Shown here: piece after piece, positions 25,001 to 32,813 of the stretch
Numbering within the stretch: position 1 is the stretch's first letter
How the letters are laid out: each line of letters starts with the position of its first letter
Source: an uncultured Prevotella sp.
GTDB lineage: Bacteria > Bacteroidota > Bacteroidia > Bacteroidales > Bacteroidaceae
DNA length: 49,020 bases
Direction: 5' to 3'
Assembly: GCA_946402275.1 (NCBI GenBank)
Contig: CAMIVY010000025.1
Span: forward strand, 1 to 49,020
The notes under the pieces: model-generated
Database searches by the model: none
What the model was told of the DNA's origin: nothing
The model's input: the letters and a program-made list of their open reading frames with translations, nothing else
Program-made: the position numbers and the translations under genes

Positions 25001-26938
25001 CTGAACGAGGGTGACATGATATACAACCAGCGTGCCCAGATGGACAGATTCGAGGCTAATCACTTCACGCAACGCATCAATGAACTTTGTGCCCAGATTG
25101 AGGCACAGATGGCTGCAGAGGATAAACCTTACGCTGTGTTGAGTACAGACGGCTTGACAGTTACTTTCTATTACGATACTCAGAAGAATGCGCGTGGAGG
25201 TATAGAGATTAACAATTCTTATCTTCAGGAGAATGTACCCTCTCCGTATGGCACAGCTACAACGGCTGTTTTTGATGCATCGTTTGCTAATTATAGGCCT
25301 GTAAGCACAGCTCATTGGTTCCAGCATTGTCGCTCTTTGACTTCCATTACTAACATTGAGTATCTAAATACCGTTAATGTGACGGAAATGACAGCGATGT
25401 TCCATAAGTGTTCTAGTTTGCCGAGTCTTGACTTGAGCAATTTTAATACCTCTAATGTGACGGACATGACGACTATGTTCGGAGACTGTTCAGGCTTGAC
25501 TAGTCTTGACTTGAGCAACTTCAATACCACCAATGTGACGGGCATGAATGGTATGTTTGCAGGCTGTTCTGGTTTAACCAATATTGACTTGAGCAACTTC
25601 AATACTACCAATGTAATGGACATGAGTTTGATGTTCCATAGCTGTTCAGGTTTGACTAGTCTTGACTTGAGCAACTTCAATACCGCTAAGGTGACGAATA
25701 TGGAAAGTATGTTCAGATACTGTTCTGAATTAAAGACTATCTATATAGGAAATGAATGGTCAACTAATGAAGTAGAATTTGGTAGTGAAATGTTTGATGG
25801 TTGCACCAACCTTGTAGGCGGTGCTGGTACAGTCTATGACGCAAATCATACAGACCATACCTACGCCCACATTGATGGTGGCGAGAACAATCCTGGTTAC
25901 TTTACTGATAAGAATCCTGTTGAAGCCTCTTACTACGACCATGTGCTCTACGTTGGTGGTTCTGTTACACTGGCAGAGGCTATGCAGAAGTTCGGCACCA
26001 ACAACGTGGTTGAAACGATAGCCGCTATCGTTTGGAACAGTAGTCAGGCAATCTCGACATCGGAACTGCAGGTAATCACTAATCCTAACCTGCTCATCTA
26101 TGTGCAGGATGCATCGCTGGCTCCTGCCAACAGGGATAACGTTGTTATCAACGGCTTTGCCAAGAACGTGGTACTGTCTGATGTGACATCAGGCAATAAT
26201 AACTTCTATTGTCCTGAGGAATTCACAGCAGAGGCTATCAGTTACACCCGTAACTTCCAGCAACAGACGGAGATAGGTATCAGTAGAGGATGGGAGTCTA
26301 TCGCCCTGCCGTTTGACGTACAGACCATCATGCATGAGAAGAATGGCGTCCTTTCTCCCTTCGGTAGCAGTGAGGGTGGCAAGCCTTTCTGGCTGCGTCA
26401 GTTATCAGACAATGGACTGGTTCAGGCTATTGAGATACATGCCAACCGTCCGTACCTCATCTCGATGCCTAACTGCACTGAGTATCCGGCAGAGTTCAAC
26501 CAGCCAGGTCGTGTCACTTTCTCGTCTCTCAACGTGAGGGTTCCTGTCACAGAGGAAGAGACTGTAGCAATGGCTGACAGCACTATAGTCCTGATTCCAA
26601 CATTCCAGCGTATGGAACAGTCCGACTGGATTTATGCACTGAATGTGGGTGAGACTCGTGCTCAGTATCTTGAGGGTAGTGTCTTTGAACAAGGGTTGCG
26701 TGCCGTCCGTCCGTTCGAGGCCTTTACGGTTCACAACAATAATCAAAGTAACCCGGCTCCTCGCTATATCGCTATTAATGAAATTGGCAACGGAACTACG
26801 GGCATAGAAAATATCGTCATCAAGGATGTTAACGCACTCGGCGACCGTTGGTACTCCCTTGATGGACGCCTGTTGCAAGGAAAACCTGCTCAGAAGGGTA
26901 TCTATATCCACAATGGAAAGAAGAAAATTATTAAATAA
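22016..26938 (+). CDS. Giant BspA-like surface protein with three DUF285 repeat regions
   Basis: 1640 residues. Signal peptide MKKSLLIILCTLMSLMSWAQ. Three regions (about 75-255, 585-858 and 1080-1297) consist of 23-residue repeats of the type LTSLDLSNFNTSNVTDM...MF, the BspA/DUF285 leucine-rich-like fold, each ending HIDGGENNPGYFTD. An InlB-like segment occurs at about 260-355 only in module 1. Two nearly identical 177-residue segments (371-547 and 867-1043) separate the repeat regions. Residues 1305-1640 repeat the C-terminal module of the 712-residue protein and end with a Lys-rich sorting-like tail (WYSLDGRLLQGKPAQKGIYI, then KKKIIK). BspA-type proteins of oral Bacteroidales bind host matrix and other cells; adhesion is likely here. 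Third gene of the operon. Confidence 0.85.
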   Translation: MKKSLLIILCTLMSLMSWAQNRADGTAEPYAVLKGDTLLTFYYDDQKATRNGMDIGPFSSATARGWHSARETITSVVFDDSFANYDALTSMNMWFYNLTHLTSVTGISNLNTANVTSFRSTFSGCSSLTSLDLSSLNTSKVMEMNFMFEGCSSLTDLKVGFSTESVTTMANMFLGCSSLTTLDLSTFNTSSVKSSMDYMFSSCSALTTIYVSDLWTTTNVTTGNEMFNACQNLVGGQGTSFSASHRGLDYAHIDGGENNPGYFTDKNAAGTFDIRVSVYGNGEVSVGNLPDVIVDGKSAVASVDAGGSLEMFFFPLDGYQIGSVVLDNNDVTAFVMPATEYSAASYILNDINASHDITVTFTAKEGSGVVAPEFRFEGDNLTMSTTTQNASIFYKMAELASMDEAYVDSVKNSLVVTADAIHSTYYEQPFELKKNAVVKAIAVMDGPSGMVVSDTTTMVYDYEAWLNLKAAVKSGVDLYDRAKGNPNVDAQLLEDLQWALNEGDMIYNQRAQMDSFEATHFTKRINELCAQIEAQMAAEDEPYAVLSDNNTKLTFYYDKQKASRGGMSVGPFGNDKVSDWYSSARNTITSVVFDDSFANCTSLTSTAYWFEALRNLTTITGIGNLKTDNVTDMSNMFLFCESLTSLDVAGFKTSNVVNMENMFYGCSSLTSLDVSNFNTSNVTNMDMMFQMCSGLTSLDVSNFNTSSVTRMLQMFCQCSSLTKLTLGNFNTDKVTVMSGLLNGCSSLTEIDLSSLNTSSVESLFLMFDGCTSLKTLDLSNFNTARVTNMVQMFRNCTDLTTIYVGSGWTTSEVTNSDGMFTNCMSLVGGAGTVYDANHFDHTYAHIDGGENNPGYFTDIDAPISVVAPEFRFEGDNLTMSTTTQNASIFYKMAELASMDEAYVDSVKNSLVVTADAIHSTYYEQPFELKKNAVVKAIAVMDGPSGMVVSDTTTMVYDYEAWLNLKAAVKSGVDLYDRAKGNPNVDAQLLEDLQWALNEGDMIYNQRAQMDRFEANHFTQRINELCAQIEAQMAAEDKPYAVLSTDGLTVTFYYDTQKNARGGIEINNSYLQENVPSPYGTATTAVFDASFANYRPVSTAHWFQHCRSLTSITNIEYLNTVNVTEMTAMFHKCSSLPSLDLSNFNTSNVTDMTTMFGDCSGLTSLDLSNFNTTNVTGMNGMFAGCSGLTNIDLSNFNTTNVMDMSLMFHSCSGLTSLDLSNFNTAKVTNMESMFRYCSELKTIYIGNEWSTNEVEFGSEMFDGCTNLVGGAGTVYDANHTDHTYAHIDGGENNPGYFTDKNPVEASYYDHVLYVGGSVTLAEAMQKFGTNNVVETIAAIVWNSSQAISTSELQVITNPNLLIYVQDASLAPANRDNVVINGFAKNVVLSDVTSGNNNFYCPEEFTAEAISYTRNFQQQTEIGISRGWESIALPFDVQTIMHEKNGVLSPFGSSEGGKPFWLRQLSDNGLVQAIEIHANRPYLISMPNCTEYPAEFNQPGRVTFSSLNVRVPVTEEETVAMADSTIVLIPTFQRMEQSDWIYALNVGETRAQYLEGSVFEQGLRAVRPFEAFTVHNNNQSNPAPRYIAINEIGNGTTGIENIVIKDVNALGDRWYSLDGRLLQGKPAQKGIYIHNGKKKIIK
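23126..23655 (+). repeat. 530-bp direct repeat, copy 1 (copy 2 at 24614-25143)
   Basis: The copies are offset by exactly 1488 bp. The first 400 bp read as identical; six mismatches fall in the last 130 bp (for example GATTTACAAC versus GATATACAAC). This points to recent duplication or gene conversion inside the 1640-residue gene. Confidence 0.9.
24614..25143 (+). repeat. 530-bp direct repeat, copy 2
   Basis: Second copy of the segment at 23126-23655. Recombination between the two would remove or add exactly 1488 bp (496 codons) in frame, i.e. one whole DUF285 module. Confidence 0.9.
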
Positions 26939-26941
26939 AGA

Positions 26942-28810
26942 ATGAAGATCAGAGAGTATCTTAAACAATGGACTGGCAGAGGGGTGGCTTTAGGCGCACT
27001 CCTCCTGCTGGCTCTGACTGCTTCTGCACAGAGTTGGGAAGAGGTTAGAGAGGACGATGACTATATCTATGGCGAAGGCTGGGGTAGTACGGTGGCAGAG
27101 GCAGAGCGTCAGGCTCTGGCAAACCTGATTGGTAAGATTGCCACCAACGTGTCGGGAGAGTCGCATAGTTCGCTGAAGACACAAAACAGCAATGGTAAGC
27201 TGGACGAGGAGTCACAGTTCTCGCAGACGGTGAGTACCTATTCACAAGCCACACTGACTAACACCCAGCAGAAGGTGTTGAAAAATGAGCCAGATGCATA
27301 CGTAGTGCGATGGATTAAGAAGTCGGAGATAGAGAAAATCTTCGAGTCGCGTAAGCGTAAGGCCCTCGACCTGATAGAAACGGCAGTTCGTGCCGAGAAG
27401 AAAGGTAAGGTGGACGATGTGTTACGTAACTACTACTGGGCTCTTACACTCCTGAAATCGCTGCAGTATCCTAACGAGGTGACCTATACCGACGAGGACG
27501 GCAAGGAACATGTGTGCACCAACTGGTGTAAGGAGAAGATAGACGATACTTTCTATGAGCTGAAGACTATTTATGACAGCAGGGATGGCAACGACATCCG
27601 ACTGGCTATCACCTACAAGGGAAAACCCGTGAACAGTGTCGATTACAAGTTCTGGGACGGACAGACGTGGAGTGCTATCTATAGTGCTAAGGACGGATGG
27701 GGTGTCCTGGAACTGGCTCCTGGTTTTAGTGGCTCACAGGTACAGATGAAGTACGAGTATGAATATGCTGGAGAGGCTAAGATTGACAACGAGGTGGAGA
27801 TGGTGCTCAACGCCGTGAAGGGTACTCCTATGCCCAAGGCATATACCAATGTGATGTTGGAGAACAAGGAGAAGAAGAAGGAACGTGAGGCCCGTGTGCA
27901 GATGATGCAGACCCAGTCGTTCACCACCAACGAGGTGGCGATAGCTCCTCCCAAGGCAATGGAGAAGCAAGCCAATGCTTACAAGGCTGCAATCGAACGT
28001 TTTGTAGGTGCCGTAAAGACTAAGAACTACGACTCTGTTCGCGACCTCTTCACCAGTGTGGGATGGAGCATGTTCAACAAACTGGTGCGCTATGGAAAGG
28101 CTAAGGTGCTCGACTCACAGAATATCCGTTTTCTGGAGGATAACGGACATGTGGTAGAACGAGGGTTGCGCATGTCGTTCTCTTTCGCATCGGGTGGGCG
28201 TGCCACTTTTGTGGAGGATGTTGTATTGACATTCGATGCTGAGCAGAAGATTCAAAACATTGCCTTCGGTCTGGGAAAGACTGCAGAGGATGATATCCTG
28301 AACAAAGGAGTATGGGAAGAAAAGTCACGTTTTGCCATTATGAACTTCCTCGAGAACTATAAGACGGCCTATGCCTTGAAGCGTCTCGACTATATCCGCT
28401 CTATCTTTGATGACGATGCCGTCATCATCACGGGTTCGGTGGTTAGTAAGGCCAATAATGTAACAAACATGGAGAACCAATCGTCTATTAGTCAAGAAGG
28501 AAATCACATCATCAAGATGAATCGTCAGACTAAGGACGAATATCTGGCTAACCTGAAGCGTTGTTTCGAACGTAACGAGTTTGTAAACATCCGTTTCTCG
28601 AACAATGATGTCAAGAAGATGGGAGAAAACACTGGTGAGACGTATGGCATCCAGATACAACAAGACTACTATTCGTCAACGTATGGTGACAAAGGTTATC
28701 TGATGTTGTTGGTCGATATCAATGATCCTAAGAAGCCGCTCATTAAACTGAGAACATGGCAACCGGAGAAAGATCCCGACTTCGGACTTTACGAGCCAGG
28801 AGACTTTTAA
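26942..28810 (+). CDS. Exported LPP20-like protein with NTF2-like C-terminal part
   Basis: 622 residues; start 3 nt after the preceding stop. N-terminal signal sequence with a long hydrophobic core (VALGALLLLALTASAQ). Residues about 40-150 fit the LPP20 pattern: YGEGWGSTVAEAERQALANL followed by an Ile-rich helix and a polar beta strand. Then a helical segment (150-180), a beta-rich part (200-300) and, around 355-600, two regions resembling NTF2-like folds (AYKAAIERFVGAVKTKNYDS and FLENYKTAYALKRLDYIRSI). No lipobox. LPP20 proteins are envelope proteins of mostly unknown role. Fourth gene of the operon. Confidence 0.7.
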   Translation: MKIREYLKQWTGRGVALGALLLLALTASAQSWEEVREDDDYIYGEGWGSTVAEAERQALANLIGKIATNVSGESHSSLKTQNSNGKLDEESQFSQTVSTYSQATLTNTQQKVLKNEPDAYVVRWIKKSEIEKIFESRKRKALDLIETAVRAEKKGKVDDVLRNYYWALTLLKSLQYPNEVTYTDEDGKEHVCTNWCKEKIDDTFYELKTIYDSRDGNDIRLAITYKGKPVNSVDYKFWDGQTWSAIYSAKDGWGVLELAPGFSGSQVQMKYEYEYAGEAKIDNEVEMVLNAVKGTPMPKAYTNVMLENKEKKKEREARVQMMQTQSFTTNEVAIAPPKAMEKQANAYKAAIERFVGAVKTKNYDSVRDLFTSVGWSMFNKLVRYGKAKVLDSQNIRFLEDNGHVVERGLRMSFSFASGGRATFVEDVVLTFDAEQKIQNIAFGLGKTAEDDILNKGVWEEKSRFAIMNFLENYKTAYALKRLDYIRSIFDDDAVIITGSVVSKANNVTNMENQSSISQEGNHIIKMNRQTKDEYLANLKRCFERNEFVNIRFSNNDVKKMGENTGETYGIQIQQDYYSSTYGDKGYLMLLVDINDPKKPLIKLRTWQPEKDPDFGLYEPGDF

Positions 28811-28844
28811 TTAAGATAATTATTAATTCTAAAATGATAAAACT

Positions 28845-29504
28845 ATGAAAACAGTAAAATTTCTAGCTGCATTGATGATGCTTACATTGTCAATGAGTGC
28901 AATGGGACAGAATGCCATGCAACAGAAACTGAAGGAAAGTAAGGCAGCCTTGAAGGAAAAAGCATCGAAGGATGCCAAAGACGAGGCTAAGCGTATGAAG
29001 AAAGAAGGGTGGACTGTTTCACCTGGAGCTTTGCCGTTGGAGAAACAGATAGACCGCTACTTTGCATTCATTCAGCAGGTTGACGATGAACTGAACCCAC
29101 TCTATCTTCAGGGTGAGGGACGTGCTACTGCAGAGAGTTTTGCTGCTGCACAGATGCAGGCTACAGAACTAGCTCGTCTGAATCTGGCCAGCTCTATCGG
29201 CACAGAGGCTACGGGAATCATCGACAATATGATAGCCAACAAGATGTTGGCTGACGACCAAGCTGCGTCTATCACCACCTATATTTCTGAGAATAAAACT
29301 ATCTTCTCTCAGAAGTTAGGCCGTGTACAGACTCCACTGGTTGCCACTCGTCAGCTGAAGAATAAGAATAAAGAGGTGATTGTTCGTATGGTAGCCAAGA
29401 CTTCTTCTATTCAGGAAATAGCTAAGGATGCTATCCGTTCTCAATTGGAAGCAGACGGCAAGGAGTTGAGCGAGGAATTAAAGGCTTATTTCGGTAAAGA
29501 TTGA
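28845..29504 (+). CDS. Small exported LPP20-like protein
   Basis: 219 residues. Signal peptide MKTVKFLAALMMLTLSMSAM, then GQ. Residues 25-55 form a strongly charged helix (KLKESKAALKEKASKDAKDE). From about 88 the LPP20 pattern returns: QGEGRATAESFAAAQMQATE followed by LARLNLASSIGTEATGIIDN, and near the end the strand KNKEVIVRMVAKTSS. It is thus a shorter paralogue of the domain at the start of the preceding 622-residue protein. Its stop overlaps the next start (TGATG), implying coupled translation. Confidence 0.7.
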   Translation: MKTVKFLAALMMLTLSMSAMGQNAMQQKLKESKAALKEKASKDAKDEAKRMKKEGWTVSPGALPLEKQIDRYFAFIQQVDDELNPLYLQGEGRATAESFAAAQMQATELARLNLASSIGTEATGIIDNMIANKMLADDQAASITTYISENKTIFSQKLGRVQTPLVATRQLKNKNKEVIVRMVAKTSSIQEIAKDAIRSQLEADGKELSEELKAYFGKD

Positions 29505-30643
29505 TGGCTAAGCTCTGGAGATACTTCGCCGTGACGGTTCTCGCTTTTTCTATCGTGGGAATATACGTGCTGGCAGCTTTCAACCTCAAGGTGTTCAATC
29601 CAGTGGCTGAAATCCTGGAAGACTATTCGTTTACCGACTTCTATTATAAGTTGTTAGATACAGGTGAACGGGAGACCAGTCGTATCGTGACCATTGTCGA
29701 TATGACAGAGTTGAGGAAGCGCCGCGATTTTGCCCAACTGTTTATGGAAGTGGATGCCCTGCATCCCAAAGCCGTGGGTGTCGATGTAGTGTTCGAGGGA
29801 TATAAGGAAGAAGACCTGGAAGGCGATTCCCTGTTGGCTGCGACAGTCTGTCAGCTTCATAATTTCGTGTTCTCCTACAAGATTATCGAAGCAGAGAGCA
29901 TGGAGGGCGAGACGGTTCACTCGTTCTATACCCCCAACGACAAGGTTAACGAGGGCTTTACCAATATGCCCCGTCAGTTGTATGGGGGCATGAAGCGTAG
30001 CGTGAGTATCGGACGTGAGGTAGGAGGCAAAGTAGTCCCCTCGTTCATCAAGAAAGTGGTGGATATCTATGCAGGGCAAGAGGTAGTGCCCCTCTCTGAT
30101 AAGGATGTCAATATCAATTTCTCACCGAAGTATTATCATGTGGTGCCCTATGACTCCATCATGGAGTATCGTGACCTGATAGAGGATCATCTAGTGCTCA
30201 TTGGTGCTATGACTGAGGAAGGCGACATGCACTATACGCCACAGGGAAAAATTGCAGGTGTGGAGTTGTTGGCATACGCCGCAGAAACGATGCTCCGTCA
30301 GACTGAGATAAGGCATGCTTCAACAGGTGTCACTATGGTGGCATCATTCATCATCGTTTTCCTGTCTGTGATATTGTTGTCCCATTACAAGGCCTTTACT
30401 ACTAGGAAGAAGACGTTGTTCCGCGTTATCTTCGGAGCTTCGTTGATACGTGGTTTGTTGATTGCAGGTTGGTTGTCGCTGATTGTCTGGGTAACTTTCA
30501 TTCTCTTCTGTAGTTACAACTATAGCATTAGTCTGGCTATTGCTATGTCGGCTATTGCCCTCATCTACATGGCAGAGAACCTGTATGACACCATCTATAA
30601 CATTATCGTGTTTAAGAAAGAAGAAAAGAAAAATGAAGTGTAA
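29504..30643 (+). CDS. CHASE2-domain membrane protein without an output domain
   Basis: 379 residues from the ATG at 29504; an upstream TTG at 29501 is less likely. One N-terminal membrane segment (FAVTVLAFSIVGIYVLAAFN), an extracytoplasmic domain of about 240 residues with the CHASE2 hallmarks TSRIVTIVDMTELRKRRDFA, LHPKAVGVDVVFEG, HLVLIGAM and GKIAGVELLAYAAETML, and three C-terminal membrane segments. CHASE2 is a periplasmic sensor domain normally joined to a kinase, cyclase or GGDEF output; here only about 20 charged residues follow the last membrane segment. A signal must therefore pass to a separate protein, or the protein acts structurally. It overlaps both neighbouring genes slightly (1 nt and 11 nt). 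Confidence 0.85.
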   Translation: MAKLWRYFAVTVLAFSIVGIYVLAAFNLKVFNPVAEILEDYSFTDFYYKLLDTGERETSRIVTIVDMTELRKRRDFAQLFMEVDALHPKAVGVDVVFEGYKEEDLEGDSLLAATVCQLHNFVFSYKIIEAESMEGETVHSFYTPNDKVNEGFTNMPRQLYGGMKRSVSIGREVGGKVVPSFIKKVVDIYAGQEVVPLSDKDVNINFSPKYYHVVPYDSIMEYRDLIEDHLVLIGAMTEEGDMHYTPQGKIAGVELLAYAAETMLRQTEIRHASTGVTMVASFIIVFLSVILLSHYKAFTTRKKTLFRVIFGASLIRGLLIAGWLSLIVWVTFILFCSYNYSISLAIAMSAIALIYMAENLYDTIYNIIVFKKEEKKNEV

Positions 30644-31121
30644 GAAAATAATTGCGTTATGGCTTCTCTTGTTCATTCCTTTGGTGGCGATGGCCAAGAA
30701 AGAAACTGTTTCGTATGTCGTTTCCAAGGTAAGTGGCGGTGTCGAATTAGTGACTCCTCAAGGTAAGCGAAAACTGGAGAAAGGCGATGTGCTTACGGGT
30801 GATGCGACATTGAATATCTCGTTCAGCGGTTCTTTGACTCTGTTGGCTCAAAATGGCGACAAGCAGTATGTGCTCAATGCACCAGGAAAAGGAAAACTGG
30901 ACTCCTTTCTGGCAGATAAGCGCAATACGGTGCTGACGCTCACCAAGGACTATGTTAAGTCTGTTGTTGCTCAGCTTCGTAAAGATAAGACAGTAAAGGC
31001 CCGTCGCCATAGTGATCCTGCTACCGTTACGCGTGAGATTATTGTCAAAGACTCGTTGATGGCAGAAGACTCACTTGTGGTCGAGAAGACCGATACCATT
31101 CCATGTAATCGTGAACATTAA
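30633..31121 (+). CDS. Small exported FecR-like protein
   Basis: 162 residues from the ATG at 30633, which lies 11 nt inside the CHASE2 gene in another frame; the longer frame upstream has no signal peptide and is rejected. Signal peptide MKCKKIIALWLLLFIPLVAM, then AKK. The segment VSKVSGGVELVTPQGKRKLE followed by KGDVLTGDATLNI resembles the start of FecR-type beta domains (a short strand, G, then a lifted GD turn). FecR and CHASE2 domains occur together in other bacteria, which supports the reading. The C-terminal part is polar. Weak similarity only; function unknown. Confidence 0.6.
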   Translation: MKCKKIIALWLLLFIPLVAMAKKETVSYVVSKVSGGVELVTPQGKRKLEKGDVLTGDATLNISFSGSLTLLAQNGDKQYVLNAPGKGKLDSFLADKRNTVLTLTKDYVKSVVAQLRKDKTVKARRHSDPATVTREIIVKDSLMAEDSLVVEKTDTIPCNREH

Positions 31122-31133
31122 AATATCAGAGCT

Positions 31134-32753
31134 ATGAAAAGGTATTTGATTTTTTTCCAATTGCTGATGTTCGTGCTGGTTGCACCAGTACAGGCTCAGA
31201 CGCAAAAGAAGAATTTCCGCAAAGACTTTGAGGACTTCAAGAATAAGGCGAAGAAGGAGTATTCTGATTTCCGCAAACAGGCTTTTGCGGAGTACACCAA
31301 GTTCGTTCGTGAGGCGTGGGAGGAGTTTGGTGCCGAGCCCCCTGTTCAGATTCCAGAGGAAGAGAAAGTAGAACCAATGGTGGTTCCTGGCTATGAGGAG
31401 GAAACGGCAGGATTCTTCAGTAAGCTCTTTGGTGGTGGAGATAAGAAGAAAAAAGATAAGAAAGAGGCAAAAAAGGCAGAGAAAGAGAAACAAAAACGCG
31501 AGAAGACTAACAACCAACTTGCTGTCTCAACGGTTATTGCTGCTCCAAAGGCTGCACCTGTTCAACCCCAGCCTCTGTCAAAGGTCGTTCAGAGTAGAGA
31601 TGCCAATCCTTATATGACGTTTGACGTGTTTGGAACACAATGCCGTGTCCGTATAGGCGACAATTGCCGTTTCCGCTTGAATGGTTTAAGCGGTGATGAG
31701 ATTGCTGATAAGTTGAACGAGTTCCAGAAGTCGCAATATGATAATATGCTTTTCGACTGTCTGGAAGAGCGTAAGGCTCATAATTTCTCCGACTGGGCTT
31801 ATTATCAGATGTTGCTTGCGTTGACCAATAAGTTCTATGGCAATCATACCAACGAGGCAACGCTCGTCCTGGGTTTCCTCTTTTCGCAGTCGGGGTATAA
31901 GATGCGCTATGCACACGATGGCAATACTCTCTACATGATTGTAGCCAGTCAGTATAATATGTTCGGTAAGTCGTATTTCTATGTGGATGGCGAGTGGTAC
32001 TATTTGCTCGATAATATCAAGGATGGTGAGAAACTGAACATTTGTAAGGCTAAGTTCCCCAAGGAGAGCCCACTCTCTCTGCAGATGTCTGCCCGTCAGA
32101 ACTTTGCCAACAGCCCCGTCAACGAACGTACCATCACGTCGTTGCGTAATCCGGATTTCAGCTTTACCATTAAGTCGAACAAGAACAGTATCGATTTCTA
32201 TAACACCTATCCATGCTCCTATACCGACAACAACTTCATGACACGTTGGGCTAACTATGCCAACACGCCTTTGGAGAAATGGTTGACCGATCAGATATAT
32301 CCTGGTATGCGGGAGAAATTGAAAGGACTTACACCTTTGGAGGCTGTGCAGGAGCTTGACTGGTGGGTACAGGGCAAGACGGATTTGAACCGTAGTAATC
32401 CTAATCAGGAATGTTTTCTCTATGCTTATGACGAATCTGTATGGGGCTTTGACCGCAACTTCTTCGGTGAGGAGAGCATCTTCTATCCCTATAACGACTG
32501 CGAGGATCGTTCCATCCTGTTGTCTCATTTAGTCCGAGATCTTGTAGGCCTTGATGTTGTTCTGGTTTACTACCCGGGCCATTTGGCAATGGCTGTTAAT
32601 TTCCCCAATGCCGTAGAAGGTGACTATATCTCTGTCAATGGACGTAAGTTTACCATCTGCGATCCCACCTATATCGGTTCTGACGTTGGTGAGACTATGC
32701 CTACCATGAAAGGGAAGGGTACCCAGGTTATTCTGTTGCAGCGAGATATTTAA
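31134..32753 (+). CDS. Exported transglutaminase-like (papain-fold) protein
   Basis: 539 residues. Signal peptide MKRYLIFFQLLMFVLVAPVQ, then AQ. Residues 23-60 are a charged helix, and 105-125 is a Lys/Glu-rich linker. The C-terminal domain has the transglutaminase catalytic triad in order: Cys456 in YNDCEDRS, His483 in YYPGHLAMAV and Asp510 in TICDPTYIG. Such domains act as cysteine peptidases or amide cross-linking enzymes outside the cytoplasm. It is the last gene of the operon and the only one with a visible catalytic site; the operon terminator follows 7 nt after its stop. Confidence 0.82.
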   Translation: MKRYLIFFQLLMFVLVAPVQAQTQKKNFRKDFEDFKNKAKKEYSDFRKQAFAEYTKFVREAWEEFGAEPPVQIPEEEKVEPMVVPGYEEETAGFFSKLFGGGDKKKKDKKEAKKAEKEKQKREKTNNQLAVSTVIAAPKAAPVQPQPLSKVVQSRDANPYMTFDVFGTQCRVRIGDNCRFRLNGLSGDEIADKLNEFQKSQYDNMLFDCLEERKAHNFSDWAYYQMLLALTNKFYGNHTNEATLVLGFLFSQSGYKMRYAHDGNTLYMIVASQYNMFGKSYFYVDGEWYYLLDNIKDGEKLNICKAKFPKESPLSLQMSARQNFANSPVNERTITSLRNPDFSFTIKSNKNSIDFYNTYPCSYTDNNFMTRWANYANTPLEKWLTDQIYPGMREKLKGLTPLEAVQELDWWVQGKTDLNRSNPNQECFLYAYDESVWGFDRNFFGEESIFYPYNDCEDRSILLSHLVRDLVGLDVVLVYYPGHLAMAVNFPNAVEGDYISVNGRKFTICDPTYIGSDVGETMPTMKGKGTQVILLQRDI

Positions 32754-32760
32754 TTTCAAG

Positions 32761-32795
32761 AAAAAAGGGAGAGAACATCAGTCTCTCCCTTTTTT
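32761..32795. terminator. Strong bidirectional terminator ending the envelope operon
   Basis: AAAAAAGGGAGAGA (32761-32774) pairs perfectly with TCTCTCCCTTTTTT (32782-32795), loop 7 nt. It serves the plus-strand operon and, convergently, mtnN on the minus strand. Confidence 0.92.
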
Positions 32796-32813
32796 ATGTG
32801 TACTATATGCGAA

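Noticed and set aside
30540..31121. Longer 193-residue version of the small FecR-like protein
   Set aside because: The first 31 residues lie within the CHASE2 coding region, lack a signal peptide and are arginine/cysteine-rich; the start at 30633 gives a proper signal peptide.
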